A DNA stretch of 64,000 nucleotides from Hyphomicrobiales bacterium (GTDB lineage: Bacteria; Pseudomonadota; Alphaproteobacteria; Rhizobiales; Beijerinckiaceae). A model generated the notes under the pieces. The model saw only the letters and a program-made list of their open reading frames with translations, had not been told where the DNA came from and searched no databases. Below, in pieces: positions 26,453 to 38,956 of this stretch (its first letter is position 1; each line of letters begins with the position of its first letter). The stretch lies in assembly GCA_028868735.1 (NCBI GenBank), contig JAGWTW010000004.1, positions 21,166-85,165 on the forward strand. The letters are read 5' to 3'. A program made the position numbers and the translations under genes.

Positions 26453-29151
26453 GCAACACCTTCTCCAGCTGGCCAAGTCCGTATCGGGACTGGTCGGCCA
26501 GTCTCTTCAAAACTTTGTAATTGGCCTCGACCATCTCCCGTCGAGTCGCTTCGTCCGGAATCCCGGCTTCGAGGTCGCGCACTTTCAGGAAACGCATTCC
26601 ATGCGCGATGAAATCGCCGACGGACTCGGACTCGAGAACGGGAACAACGCCGTGCGCGAGATATTCGACGAGCTTCGTCGGGCAGGACACGCGATTGACG
26701 ATGGAGCCGTCCCGAAGCAGGAAGCCGTATTGCGCAAGCCGGTATTTCGCGAGCACATCTGCGTGGCTTGCGGAATAGACGTTTCGCTGGATTTCCCATT
26801 CCGGGACTTTGGCTTCTCTCAAATGCGCGCGCAGGACATCGGGGTGCGGCGTCAGGCAGAGAAAATCCATTCGATTGCGAAGCGAGGCGATCGCGCGCGC
26901 CATGTCTCCTATCCGCTGCCAGACTTGCGTGCCGCCGGCGTAGATCACAAGAGGGCGGGTCGTCTCGCGGGCCTCATCGTCGTCGGGCGAACGGAGCGCC
27001 GGCGGCGTTCTCGGAAAGATCGGGCAGACCAGGAATCGATCCAGGGGTACGGCGTGCTTTGCGGCCAGATGTAGCTGCATTTCTTTCGATACGCACACCA
27101 CGACGTCCGATTTCATTACCGCTTCGCGCTCATGGCCATCATAGAGCATGGCGTGAATACGGTCGCTATGCATCTCGAATTCTTCCGGGACCGCTCCGTG
27201 CATGTCGATAATTTTCTTGCCTTCGCGCGCCGCGATGGCCGCGCGGATGCGCGCGTCGCCCATCGGCAATACGCTGTGCATGTAGACAATCTTTGCGAAT
27301 TTCGTGATCGCCGTGAGAAGCGCGTTGTAAACGGGGTCCGAGGCGCACAGGTCGAAAAGAACGATGCCGTCGTCGTAATGCGTAATGCGTGATGCGGTAG
27401 GCGTCGGCGCTGTTCGGCTTCACGCGAACATAGATACGCGGCCCGGACTTGAACAATTCGTCGATCGCCAGAACGCGTTGTACGAAACCATCCTTCTCGT
27501 TCCCCTCGATCGGATCGACGCCATTGGCGAAGATGACGGAAGGACGACTGCCGAGCTTTGCAATCGTTTCGATAGCCGGCAGCAGAAACTTCATGGCCCA
27601 TGATTCAGGGCGTCGCTCCAGGACCAGTTCGCGTGCGGCCACATAAAAAAGCTCGCTGTACAAAATGTTGAAGACGGTCGGCGGGCCGTCGATGTATGCG
27701 GGCTGTTGGAAAGTGGAATTGCAGGTGACCGCTTCGAACGACGAGGTGGACGTGAGGCGTCCGGGAAACGTATATCCGGGGTCGAGCTTCCTGATGATCT
27801 TCAGCAATTCGGCGCGCTGCTCTTCGAGGTTGTTCGCCAATCGCCTCGCACGCTCGATTGTCTTGTCCTTGTTTTCCAGCGTCTGCAATGTCCGGAGGGT
27901 GTCGGCGCCAATCTCCTTGGCCAACTGGTCGCACGCTTGCCGGTGCTTCCGGATGATCCGATCCTGGAAGGCGCGGATCGCGCGCGGCGGATTTCGCCTG
28001 GCGCGCTGAAGATCCAAAGTCGCCGATCTGTAGATCGTCTGCTTCCAGTCGATCCAGGCGTCGCCGTGCTTCTCTTCGTAGCGCTTGCGATTGGCGTCGG
28101 CGTGCGCGATTCGATCGACCATGGGCAGGTTCGAGAACGACGCCGAACCCCAGTGATGCAGGTAGACGTGGCGTGCGACCCAGAGATCCACGCCCGCCTG
28201 TCGGGCGCGCAGACAGAAATCGAGATCTTCGTAGCCGCCGGGATGAAAGCGCTCGTCCAAGAGGCCGATCGCTTCGAATATCTCACGCCTGATCAACGCG
28301 CAGAAGAAACCGACAAAATCAGTCGTCACATTCGCCTGAGCGAAGGCTGCGTTCCATTTTCGAGCGAATTCGTTGACGACCGGAAAGCAGTCCGGCGTCC
28401 TTTCGATCTGATAGTCGCAGGGAACGGTCTGTTCGTTGCCGACTGAATTACAAACCGGCGATATGAATGGCTCGCCGTGGGCGAGCATGCGCTCGAGCCA
28501 ATAGTCCGTGACCACGACGTCCGGGTTGAGGAGGCACACATGCGAGCAGCCCTCGTCGAGCGCGCGTCGTATTCCGACATTGTTGCTGCCGGAATAGCCG
28601 AGGTTCTCGTCGAGATCGACGAACTCCAGCCTGAAATTCGCGAAGGCGGCGGCCTCGCAAAACGTACGAAGCTTTTGTTTCTCGGCCTCGTTCGAGCCGC
28701 CGTCGATCAGGTAATAGGTGATCTGCACATTCGACCTGGCGGCGCCCACGCTCTGGACCGTCAAACGCGCGATGTCGCTGCAATTGAATGCGACGGTGAC
28801 AATTCCGACGTGGATCTTTTCGACCTCGATGTCGCGAAAGAGCGGATGCGGCGGCGCGCCGGCGGCTTTGCCGGCGGACAGATAATGCGAGAGAGGCTCG
28901 GCGGCTGCGCCGGGAACGAATTTGGCGTTTTCAACGTAAAAGCTGGTCGAGAAGAGCGGCGAGGGGTCGCGGCCTTCTTTCCAACCGTGCGCCTTGTAAT
29001 GGGCCCAGGGATCAATGCCCGAAGCCAGTACGTCATCGTATTTGTTAAGATAAAACTCGGGAGAAAACCGGGTCAGACTGTCAATTCCTGCGAGCGGATT
29101 CGACAACGCCAAACTGCCTTCCCCCCAAAGGCGTCGAATGGGAAATCGCAT
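26439..29151 (-). pseudogene. bifunctional GT2-GT4 glycosyltransferase interrupted by a 7-bp duplication
   Basis: Two open frames, 29151-27166 and 27281-26439, together make one protein. The first has an N-terminal FSPEFYLNKYDDV module seen in many GT2 proteins, a GT2 domain (VTVAFNCSDI; LLNPDVVV; GGYEDLDFC), then a linker. The second has a GT4-like domain (VVCVSKEMQ; VIYAGGTQVWQ; KLVEYLAHGVVPV). At 27375-27395 a heptamer occurs three times in tandem. Removing one copy turns THYALRRR into THYDDGIVLFDL and joins the frames without a stop, for about 900 residues. As written, the product loses its second transferase. It may be a recent mutation, a phase-variable switch or a sequence error. An earlier ATG at 29235 is possible. 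Confidence 0.85.
27375..27395. repeat. three tandem heptamers inside a glycosyltransferase gene
   Basis: GTAATGC, GTAATGC, GTGATGC (plus strand), directly adjacent. The unit is not a multiple of three, so any change in copy number shifts the reading frame. Two copies give the full-length glycosyltransferase; the three present here break it. Confidence 0.92.
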
Positions 29152-29355
29152 TGCTAGTCCATATTCTAAAAGCGCTCTGAAAAGAGTTGGCACCCACGGG
29201 TCTCGTGATCTGACATATCGTCCGGGCGATTGCAATCAGGCGGCCCGCTCGCGCGTCGGTATCGACGCCGACCTGCGCGAAGAAATGCCTTTGCAAGTGA
29301 ATTCAAACACTTTAATCACAGTCACGCCGATGCGCCGCTCGGCGGGAGATTGAAA

Positions 29356-30654
29356 TTGATCGCGACTGTCAAGCACAGAGACGCTGAATTTCATTTCGAG
29401 ATCGCCGATCACGAAGACTTGATTCAGAGTTCCCTGGCGCACGGCGAATTTTTCGATGCGGACTGGCTGGAAGACCTTCAAAAATTCATTCCGACGAACG
29501 CCGTAATACTCGATGTCGGCGCCAATATTGGAAATCACAGCGTGTTTTTTGCGGGCGTGTGCGGCGCATCGCGTGTCGTTGCATTCGAGCTCAATCCGAA
29601 GGCGATGAGCCTGCTTCGGCGCAATATATCCCTCAACCGGCTCGGCAGCGTCGATCTTTCATTTCTCGGCGTCGGATGCGCGCGCGACCGCGGTACGGTG
29701 GCGCCGGCGATCACGGACGAGCGCGTCCATCACAACCTCGGCGCGATGAGTTTCGCGCGGTCGGACGATCTCGACGGGCGGCCGGTCGACGCGATCGACA
29801 ATATGCTTCCGCACGATAGGGTCGACCTGATCAAGATCGACGTCGAGGGCATGGAGGCGGATGTCCTGGCGGGCGCCTCGAAAATCATCGAGCGGTGCAG
29901 TCCGCTGCTTTATATCGAAGTATGGGGCGATATCGCGATTTTCGATTGTCTGCACATGCAGGGCTATGAAGTCGTGCGCATTCACGGCCCGAACATTCTC
30001 TGCAGGCGAAAAGCGAACGGACAGGACGTCGGGACGCCGGACGACGCGCCGATTGCGGACAAGCTTTTGGCCTGCGCGCGGGGCGGCGCGCCGGCGCTTG
30101 CGGCGTTCTTCGCCCTGAACGCCGCGAATTTCGAAACATTCGACGCCATCCTGCGCGAGCGCGCAGCGGAATCGATCTGTCCCGCCCTGCATTCGAAACT
30201 GATGACGATGCGGTGGCAGGCCGCCGGGTCGCCATTCGTCGAATGGGGCGTCGACAGCGTTGCGAACAGCGAATTTCTCGATGACGGCCTGTATCGTAAT
30301 GAACTGATCCGGAAATTGCTCGACAATGGCGACCGCCGCCGCGCCAGCGCCGTCGCGCTCGCTGGTCTGGATCGCTCGCCGGACGACGCCTATTGCCTGC
30401 ACGTCAAAAGCATGACCTTCGAGGAAGGCGGCCTTCTGCACGAGGCGCTGCGCTGCGCGGAAATGGCCTACGAGCGCAGCATATCGGAAAGGATGGCGCT
30501 TGCGATCCGCGTCGCCGATCTGCTTCGCAACACCGGCGGCGATCTCGATCGTGCGCTCTCCCTCACATCCGGCACGCCCGCCGCCAGCCCGCTGCATGCG
30601 TGGAGCGAAGCGGTGAAAGCGTCCATACTGACGACGCAGAAAGACAGGCCATGA
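29356..30654 (+). CDS. FkbM-family methyltransferase with C-terminal helical repeats
   Basis: About 432 residues. The SAM-binding motif is ILDVGANIGNHSVFF in the first third, followed by VVAFELNP and DLIKIDVEGMEADVL, as in FkbM methyltransferases that O-methylate sugars. The last ~150 residues are helical and repeat-like (YCLHVKSMTFEEGGLLHEAL), resembling TPR pairs. No ATG lies in the right place. A TTG at 29356 with GGGAG seven bases upstream is the best start, but the frame is open to 29230. It is divergent from the split glycosyltransferase and overlaps the GNAT gene by four bases. Confidence 0.82.
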   Translation: MIATVKHRDAEFHFEIADHEDLIQSSLAHGEFFDADWLEDLQKFIPTNAVILDVGANIGNHSVFFAGVCGASRVVAFELNPKAMSLLRRNISLNRLGSVDLSFLGVGCARDRGTVAPAITDERVHHNLGAMSFARSDDLDGRPVDAIDNMLPHDRVDLIKIDVEGMEADVLAGASKIIERCSPLLYIEVWGDIAIFDCLHMQGYEVVRIHGPNILCRRKANGQDVGTPDDAPIADKLLACARGGAPALAAFFALNAANFETFDAILRERAAESICPALHSKLMTMRWQAAGSPFVEWGVDSVANSEFLDDGLYRNELIRKLLDNGDRRRASAVALAGLDRSPDDAYCLHVKSMTFEEGGLLHEALRCAEMAYERSISERMALAIRVADLLRNTGGDLDRALSLTSGTPAASPLHAWSEAVKASILTTQKDRP

Positions 30655-31094
30655 TCGACATTGCGCCGCTCGACAAGGACGATTTCGACGTCTGGCTGCC
30701 GCTCTGGCGGGGCTACCAGACCTTCTACAAGGTCGACATCCCCGAAGCGACGACGCAGGTCACGTTCCAGCGTCTCACGCGCGGACAGGAGCCGATGGGC
30801 GCCTTTCTGGCGCGGGAGGACGGGGTCGCCGTCGGCATGGCGCACTGGATCGTCCATCGCTCCTGCTGGACGGTGGGCGATTATTGCTATCTTCAGGATC
30901 TGTTCGTCGCGGGCGCGCGTCGCGGGTCCGGGGTCGGCCGCAAGCTGATCGAGGCGGTGTACGGGCTCGCCAGGGGGCGGGGCTGCTCGCGCGTGCACTG
31001 GCTGACGCACGAGACCAATGCGCAGGCGATGCTGCTCTACGACAGGATCGCGACGAAATCCGGCTTCGTGCAATATGTGAAGAAATTCGAGTAG
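30651..31094 (+). CDS. GNAT-family N-acetyltransferase
   Basis: A 147-residue acetyltransferase. The acetyl-CoA loop is ARRGSGVGRKLIEAV, preceded by YLQDLFVA, a standard GNAT strand 4/motif A. The start ATG overlaps the FkbM stop (ATGA), so the two are translationally coupled. It may acetylate a sugar amine or an amino acid; the operon favours a polysaccharide role but this is weak evidence. Confidence 0.92.
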   Translation: MIDIAPLDKDDFDVWLPLWRGYQTFYKVDIPEATTQVTFQRLTRGQEPMGAFLAREDGVAVGMAHWIVHRSCWTVGDYCYLQDLFVAGARRGSGVGRKLIEAVYGLARGRGCSRVHWLTHETNAQAMLLYDRIATKSGFVQYVKKFE

Positions 31095-31136
31095 GCTTCG
31101 GCGGTCGCGCCGGGGCGAATTGACCGCGCCGGCCAA

Positions 31137-32150
31137 ATGCCGCATCCATCGCCCATGCGCTTTTTCGTGACCGGTTCGGCCGGTTTCATCGGCTTTCATT
31201 TGTGCCGTCGGCTGCTCGCCGACGGGCATCTCGTCGACGGTTTCGACGCGATGACGCCGTACTACGACCCCGAACTCAAGCGGCGGCGCCTGCGCATTCT
31301 CGAGCGGACGAACGGATTCCGGAACACGATCGGCCATCTCGAGGACATGACGGCGCTGGAGGCGGCCTATCGCGCGGCCGCGCCCGACGTCGTCGTGCAC
31401 CTCGCCGCGCAGGCGGGCGTGCGCTACAGCCTCGAAAACCCGCGCGCCTATGTCGATTCCAATTTCGTCGGCACGTTCAACCTTCTCGAATGCGCGCGTG
31501 CGGCGCCGCCGAAACACGTGCTGCTCGCATCGACGAGTTCGGTCTACGGCGTCAGCCGCGACACGCCCTTCTACGAGACGAACGCGACCGACCGGCCGAT
31601 CACCATCTACGCCGCCACCAAGAAGGCGACCGAAGCGATGGCGCATGCGCAGGCCCATCTATGGCGAACGCCGACGACGGCCTTCCGGTTCTTCACGGTT
31701 TACGGGCCGTGGGGACGGCCGGACATGGCGCCTCTGAAGTTTCTGCAGGCGATCGAGGCCGGCGGGACGATCGACGTCTACAACAATGGCGACATGCTGC
31801 GCGACTTCACCTACATCGACGATCTCGTCGAGGGAATCGTGCGGCTGATCGATCGCCCGCCGGGCGAGGCGCCGGCGTGCGAAGGCGATACGCTCTCGCC
31901 CGACGCGCCGTTCCGGATCGTCAACATCGGCCGCGGCGCGCCCGTGCAATTGATGGATTTCATCGCCGAGCTCGAACGGGCCGCCGGAAAGACGGCCAAG
32001 AAGAATTTTCTGCCGATGCAGAAGGGCGACGTGCCCGTCACCTTCGCCAATTGCGACCTGCTGGAGCGCCTGACGGGCTATCGGCCATCGACCGGAATCG
32101 ACAAGGGCGTCGCCGCGCTCGTCGCCTGGTATCGCGGCGCGGGCGACTAG
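31137..32150 (+). CDS. UDP-glucuronate 4-epimerase
   Basis: A 337-residue extended SDR. The NAD motif is [11 protein letters not shown] near residues 12-22, and the catalytic pair is in [23 protein letters not shown] is a good mark for UDP-glucuronate rather than UDP-glucose epimerases. It converts UDP-glucuronate to UDP-galacturonate for surface polysaccharide; ugd at 2517-3818 makes the substrate. A second ATG (31155, MRFFVTG) would give a more usual N-terminus. It overlaps the convergent DUF427 gene by four bases. Confidence 0.9.
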   Translation: MPHPSPMRFFVTGSAGFIGFHLCRRLLADGHLVDGFDAMTPYYDPELKRRRLRILERTNGFRNTIGHLEDMTALEAAYRAAAPDVVVHLAAQAGVRYSLENPRAYVDSNFVGTFNLLECARAAPPKHVLLASTSSVYGVSRDTPFYETNATDRPITIYAATKKATEAMAHAQAHLWRTPTTAFRFFTVYGPWGRPDMAPLKFLQAIEAGGTIDVYNNGDMLRDFTYIDDLVEGIVRLIDRPPGEAPACEGDTLSPDAPFRIVNIGRGAPVQLMDFIAELERAAGKTAKKNFLPMQKGDVPVTFANCDLLERLTGYRPSTGIDKGVAALVAWYRGAGD

Positions 32151-32527
32151 GCGTCGCGCTCCTCTATGGCGTCGACGCGGTTCGTATAGAAGGCGAGGTG
32201 CTCCTTGACGCCGGCGACCGCCGCATAAGGCGTTTCATAGGACCAGGCCGCATCCTCGACGCGGCCGCCGTCCACGGTCGCGCTGTAATAGGACGCGTCG
32301 CCCTTGAACGGACAATAGGTTTGCGTCGCGGTCTTGCTGAAATGCGACATGTCGACATCGGCGCGCGGGATGTAGTGCACGACGGGATAGGTCGATTCCC
32401 TGAGATCGAGCGCCCTGCGGGTATCGGCGACGACCTTGCCGCCGATCGTGACCACGATGCGCTTCCTGCTCGGCTCGATCGTGATCGGATGGCTCGCGTC
32501 GGGAATTTTCTGCGCTCTTGCGCTCAT
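32147..32527 (-). CDS. DUF427 domain protein
   Basis: A 126-residue small soluble protein of the DUF427 family (marks: [33 protein letters not shown]). The fold is a small beta-tent; no reaction is established to my knowledge. It is the last gene in the run egtB-egtD-ABC transporter, 23 bases after the permease gene, so it is probably co-transcribed. Whether it takes part in ergothioneine metabolism is unknown. Confidence 0.9.
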   Translation of the reverse strand: MSARAQKIPDASHPITIEPSRKRIVVTIGGKVVADTRRALDLRESTYPVVHYIPRADVDMSHFSKTATQTYCPFKGDASYYSATVDGGRVEDAAWSYETPYAAVAGVKEHLAFYTNRVDAIEERDA

Positions 32528-32550
32528 CTGCGCCTCCTTCGCTTCGTCTC

Positions 32551-34103
32551 TCAGCGTTTCGCCAGCCCGGCGCCGTCCGCAAGGCGCGCTGCCGCTTCGG
32601 CCGGCGTCAGCTTGTCCTTGTCGCGGTCGACCTCGAGATTGGCGCGCCGCATCCGATCGAGATCGATCGCGCCTATGAGCGGCTCAAGGGCGCTTCGCAA
32701 TTTTTGATCGCCCGCGCGCCGTGGCGCAAGCAAAAGGATTGCGTCGTAATGCGGCAGCGCGCCGCGCGGGTCCGCGAGCGTCACGAGATCGTCGGCGAGA
32801 ATGCGCCCGTCGCTCGAAAAGGCCGAGATGACGTCGACCGATCCGTCGACGAGCGCGCGATACATGAAGGTCGGGTTGAACGCGCGCGCATCCCTGAAGC
32901 GAAGCGCATAGGCCTTTTGCGCCGCCGTCCATTCGGGCCGCGACAGGAATTCGAGATCGGCGCCGAGAACGAGATCGGGCGCAGCGCGCGAAAGATCATC
33001 GAGCGTCGCGACATGCAGTTGCTGCGCACGGGATTTCTTCATGGCGAAGGCGTAGGCGTTCTCGAAGCCGAGCGCGCCGAACAAGGTCACGCGGTCGTGC
33101 GCGGCGAGCCAGGCCTTCATCTCGTCCAGCATTTTCTCGCGCGGGGGATTGTCGGCGCGCTTCATCACATTGGTCCAGATCGTGCCGGAATAGTCGACGT
33201 AGGCGTCGATGTCGTCTGCCGCGAGCGCCCTGTAGACGACGGCGGAGCCGAGGCCTTCGCGCCGTGCGCTCGCAAGCCCGTGCGCGCGAAGCTCGCGCGC
33301 GATCAGGTCGGCCAGGATATATTGTTCGGAGAAATTCTTGGCGCCGATGACATAGGCGCCCGTCGCATGCGCGCCGAGCGGCGCGAGCGCTGCGAGCGCC
33401 GCGGCGGCGAACGCGCCTGCGCCGAGCGCGATTCGTCTGCCGTCGCGCCGCGCGGCGCCGCGTTCGATCAGGCCCAGCAATTGATCGGCGATGAGCGCGA
33501 GCGCCGCGGAAGCGAAGCAACCGAAGAGCACCGAGACCCAGTTTTCCGTCTGCAATCCCGAGAAGATGTAATTGCCGAGGCTCGTCTGGCCGACCGGCGT
33601 CGCCAGCGTCGCGCCGCCGATGGTCCACACCATGGCGGTGCGCAGGCCCGCCATGACGACTGGCGCGGCGAGCGGCAATTGAACGCGCCACAGCTTCTGC
33701 GTCGCCGTCATGCCCACGGCGTCGGCCGCCTCCAGGATGGCGGGGTCGACGCCGTCGAGGCCGGCGACAGTGTTGCGCAGGATCGGCAGCATGGCGTAGA
33801 GCGCGAGCGCGAGCAGCGCCGGCAGGAAGCCCAGCGCGGGCGTCGCAAAGCCGAAAGCCTCTCGAGTGAGGCCGGAGAGCGCGAGCAGCAGCGGATAGAA
33901 CAACGCGACCAACGCGAGCGCCGGAATCGTCTGCGCGAGCGACGCGAACGCCAGGACCGGGCCGCGAAGGCGGCCGTTGCGCGCGGCCAGCACGCCGAGC
34001 GGAAGGCTCGCAGCGGCGCCGAGCGCGATCGCCGCAAGCGACAGGAGCACGTGCGCGCCGAGATATTCCGGCAATACGGCGAGCGCGGCGGCGAATTGCG
34101 CGT

Positions 34104-34107
<4 letters not shown>
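32551..34107 (-). CDS. ABC transporter permease fused to substrate-binding domain (OpuB/EgtU type)
   Basis: A 518-residue fusion. Residues about 1-215 form an inner-membrane permease with several helices and the EAA-type loop near ILEAADAVGMTATQKLWRVQLPLA. After another hydrophobic segment, residues about 250-518 are an OpuBC/OsmF-like binding domain (GAKNFSEQYILADLI; DAYVDYSGTIWTN). Such fusions import betaines and choline; EgtU of Helicobacter and Streptococcus has the same plan and imports ergothioneine, itself a betaine. The neighbours egtD and egtB make ergothioneine or hercynine a strong candidate. It overlaps the ATPase gene by four bases. Confidence 0.9.
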
Positions 34108-34877
<770 letters not shown>

Positions 34878-34901
34878 GCGCCGTCGTTCCGGCGAAGCGG
34901 C

Positions 34902-35867
<966 letters not shown>

Positions 35868-35876
35868 ACGCGCCTC

Positions 35877-37091
35877 TTACTTTGCGAGCCGCAGCCCGGT
35901 GAACTGCCAGCGTTGGTGGGGGTAGAAGAAATTGCGATAGGTCGCGCGCGAATGGTCGGGCGGCGTGGCGAAGGACGAGCCGCGCAACACCTGCTGGCTC
36001 ACCATGAACTTGCCGTTGTATTCGCCGAGCGCGCCTTCGGCGGGAACGAAACCCGGATAGGGCGTGTAGGCGCTCTGCGTATATTGCCAAACCGCGCCGA
36101 ACGCCTGCCGCAACGGCAGGCCCGCGGCGACCGCCGATTCCCATTCGGCCTCGCTCGGCAGACGCGCGCCGGCCCAACGCGCGAAAGCGTCGGCCTCGAA
36201 ATAGGAGATGTTGCAGACCGGCGCGTGCGGATCGACGTCACGCATGCCTTCGAGCGTCATGTGCGACCAGGCGCCGTCCCTGTTTTCCCAATAGAGCGGG
36301 GCGCGCCATTCCTCGGCTGTCACGCGCGCCCAGCCGTCGGCGAGCCAGAGCGTCGGCGTCGCATAGCCGCCGTCGTCCATGAACGCGATCCATTCGGCTG
36401 ACGTCACGAGACGGTCGGCGACGGCGTGCGGGTTGAGGTAGACCTTGTGACGGGGGCCTTCGTTGTCGAAACAGAAACCCGCGCCGTCGTGTCCGATCTC
36501 GGCCACGCCTTCGGCGCCCTGCAGCCAGCGGACCGCAGCCGGCGGCGGCGCCGGCTGTCCGCGATCGGCCGCGCGATAGGCCGGGCGCAGGGGATTGGCG
36601 GCGAAGAGCGCGAGTATGTCGGTCAGCAGCAATTCCTGATGCTGTTCTTCGTGATGGACGCCGAGCTCGATGCGGCGCGCGATTTCAGGCTCGTCCATGA
36701 GCCCGCTGTCGAGGAGGCGGGCGAGCTGTTCGTCGATATGGGTGCGATAGCCGGCAACCTCCTCGGCGGTCGGGCGGGTCAAAAGTCCGCGCCTCGGGCG
36801 CGGCTGGCGGGCGCCCTGGCTCTCGTAATACGAGTTGAAACAATATTTGAAGCGCGGATCGTAGCTCTTGTAGCCCGGCAGGAACGGCTCGAGCACGAAG
36901 GTCTCGAAGAACCAGGTCGTATGGGCGAGGTGCCATTTGGTCGGGCTGGCGTCGTCCATCGCCTGTGCGCACATGTCCTCGACGCCGAGCGGGGCGGAGA
37001 GGTCGAGCGACCGCCGGCGGGTCGCGATCAGGCGGGCGGCCAGCGGCGTGCGCGTCTCGGGGGCCGGCGTCTTGCGGACATGCTCGTTCAT
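35877..37091 (-). CDS. egtB: ergothioneine biosynthesis protein EgtB (sulfoxide synthase)
   Basis: A 404-residue iron enzyme joining hercynine to a thiol (cysteine or gamma-glutamylcysteine) with oxygen. The N-terminal DinB-like domain has the three iron histidines: HLAHTTWFFE, and two in HHEEQHQE. The C-terminal formylglycine-enzyme-like domain has YFEADAFARWAGARLPSEAEW and ends in LRGSSFATPP and FTGLRLAK. No egtA, egtC or egtE lies in the window, so the thiol donor is not settled and the final C-S lyase must be elsewhere. It is the first gene of the operon, divergent from mcd. Confidence 0.95.
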   Translation of the reverse strand: MNEHVRKTPAPETRTPLAARLIATRRRSLDLSAPLGVEDMCAQAMDDASPTKWHLAHTTWFFETFVLEPFLPGYKSYDPRFKYCFNSYYESQGARQPRPRRGLLTRPTAEEVAGYRTHIDEQLARLLDSGLMDEPEIARRIELGVHHEEQHQELLLTDILALFAANPLRPAYRAADRGQPAPPPAAVRWLQGAEGVAEIGHDGAGFCFDNEGPRHKVYLNPHAVADRLVTSAEWIAFMDDGGYATPTLWLADGWARVTAEEWRAPLYWENRDGAWSHMTLEGMRDVDPHAPVCNISYFEADAFARWAGARLPSEAEWESAVAAGLPLRQAFGAVWQYTQSAYTPYPGFVPAEGALGEYNGKFMVSQQVLRGSSFATPPDHSRATYRNFFYPHQRWQFTGLRLAK

Positions 37092-37225
37092 GGCGGTCTT
37101 TCCAAGATAGGTCGCCCGGAGACCCCGGCAAGCCTCGGCGGCGACGGCGCGCCCGCCCCGTCATGTTGCGCTGCACGCGCGACGATGGCATGAAAGCTCG
37201 ACCTTACGATCCGGAGAGACCCGAA

Positions 37226-38908
37226 ATGACCGCGGCAGCGCGCACCCTCGACACGGCCTCGCAGGACTGGCTGGCGGACGCCAACGCCGCCATGACGGCG
37301 GTCGACGGACTCTACCGCGACGCCCTGGAGGCGGTCCGCGGCCTGGTCTCCAAGGACGGCAAGATTTCCTCGGCCCTGTTCGAGCGCGAGCAGCACGCCG
37401 CGCACGGGCTCTCGTGGCTTGCGACCTACGTCCAGTCGATTCAGGAGATGATCCATTACGCCGAGCGGATGCAGGCCGAGGGCAAGCTCGGCGAGACCGA
37501 AGTCCTGCTGACGCGGATCGGCCTGTCCGAATATGTCGCCCAGGTGTTCGGCGGCATTCCGATGAGCCAGGGCGAGATCGTTCGGCCCGGCGATTTCGGC
37601 GTTTCTCCCGAACAGATCGCCAAGCGTCGCACGGACGCCGTCGAGCGCGTGATCGCAACCGGCAACACCGCCAGGAACCGCGCGCGGCTCGCCGATCTGA
37701 TCGACCATGCCGAGGCGCACGCGACCGTCGGCGAACCCGGCCTCGACGAGACGCTGGAAGCGATCCGTTCGGAAATCCGCAAGTTCGCGGAATCGGAAGT
37801 CATACCGCACGCCCACAAGTGGCATCTGAAGAACGAATACATCCCGCTCGAAATCATCAGAGGCCTCGCGGACCTCGGCGTGTTCGGCCTGACGATTCCC
37901 GAAGAATTCGGCGGCATGGGTCTGTCGAAAACCTCGATGTGCGTGGTGACGGAGGAATTGTCGCGCGCCTATATCGGCGTCGGCTCGCTCGGCACGCGGC
38001 CGGAGATCGCGGCCGAACTGATCCTGGCCGGCGGCACGCCCGAGCAGAAGCAGCACTACCTGCCGAAGATCGCGAGCGGCGAAATCCTGCCGACCGCGGT
38101 CTTCACCGAACCCAACACGGGTTCCGATCTCGCTTCGCTGCGCACGCGCGCGGTGAAGGAGGGCGACGTCTACAAGGTCTACGGCAACAAGACCTGGATC
38201 ACCCATCCCGTGCGCGCCGATCTGATGACGCTGCTCGTGCGCACCAATCCGGACGAGCCCGGCTACAAGGGCCTGTCCATGCTGCTCGCGGAAAAGCCGC
38301 GCGGCGACGATTCGAATCCGTTCCCCGCGAAGGGCATGACGGGCGGCGAAATCGAGGTGCTCGGCTATCGCGGCATGAAGGAGTTCGAGATCGGCTTCGA
38401 CGGGTTCGAGGTGAAGGCGGCGAATCTGCTCGGCGGCGAAGAGGGGCAGGGCTTCAAGCAGCTCATGCAGACCTTCGAATCCGCGCGCATCCAGACCGCC
38501 GCGCGCGCCGTGGGCGTGGCGCAATCGGCGATGGAGCTCGGCCTGCGCTACGCCAAGGAGCGCATCCAGTTCGGCAAGCCGCTCATCTCGTTCCCGCGCG
38601 TTTCCGACAAGATCGTGATGATGGCGGTCGAAACGCATATCGCGCGCCAGCTCACCTATTTTTCGGCGCGGGCCAAGGACGAGGGCCGGCGCTGCGATCT
38701 GGAAGCCGGCATGGCGAAACTGCTCGGCGCGCGCGTGGCGTGGGCGTCCGCCGACAATGCGCTGCAGATCCACGGCGGCAACGGCTTCGCGCTGGAATAC
38801 GCCATTTCCCGCGTGCTGTGCGACGCGCGCATCCTCAACATTTTCGAGGGCGCGGCGGAGGTGCAGGCGATGGTGATCGCACGGCGTCTGCTCGAAGGCG
38901 GAAACTGA
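37226..38908 (+). CDS. mcd: (2S)-methylsuccinyl-CoA dehydrogenase
   Basis: A 560-residue acyl-CoA dehydrogenase with an N-terminal extension of about 150 residues (ALFEREQHAAHGLSWLATY; GGIPMSQGEIVRPGDFG), which separates Mcd from ordinary acyl-CoA dehydrogenases. The core is present (TAVFTEPNTGSDLASLRTRA; LQIHGGNGFALEY; ILNIFEGAAEVQ). Mcd oxidises methylsuccinyl-CoA to mesaconyl-CoA in the ethylmalonyl-CoA pathway for acetyl-CoA assimilation, which implies an isocitrate-lyase-independent route in this organism. The ATG at 37226 has GGAGAG seven bases upstream; the frame is open further. No other pathway gene is nearby. Confidence 0.93.
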   Translation: MTAAARTLDTASQDWLADANAAMTAVDGLYRDALEAVRGLVSKDGKISSALFEREQHAAHGLSWLATYVQSIQEMIHYAERMQAEGKLGETEVLLTRIGLSEYVAQVFGGIPMSQGEIVRPGDFGVSPEQIAKRRTDAVERVIATGNTARNRARLADLIDHAEAHATVGEPGLDETLEAIRSEIRKFAESEVIPHAHKWHLKNEYIPLEIIRGLADLGVFGLTIPEEFGGMGLSKTSMCVVTEELSRAYIGVGSLGTRPEIAAELILAGGTPEQKQHYLPKIASGEILPTAVFTEPNTGSDLASLRTRAVKEGDVYKVYGNKTWITHPVRADLMTLLVRTNPDEPGYKGLSMLLAEKPRGDDSNPFPAKGMTGGEIEVLGYRGMKEFEIGFDGFEVKAANLLGGEEGQGFKQLMQTFESARIQTAARAVGVAQSAMELGLRYAKERIQFGKPLISFPRVSDKIVMMAVETHIARQLTYFSARAKDEGRRCDLEAGMAKLLGARVAWASADNALQIHGGNGFALEYAISRVLCDARILNIFEGAAEVQAMVIARRLLEGGN

Positions 38909-38956
38909 GCATCATCCTTCGTCCTTGCGCCAGTTCATGGCGCTGGAACGCAAAAC

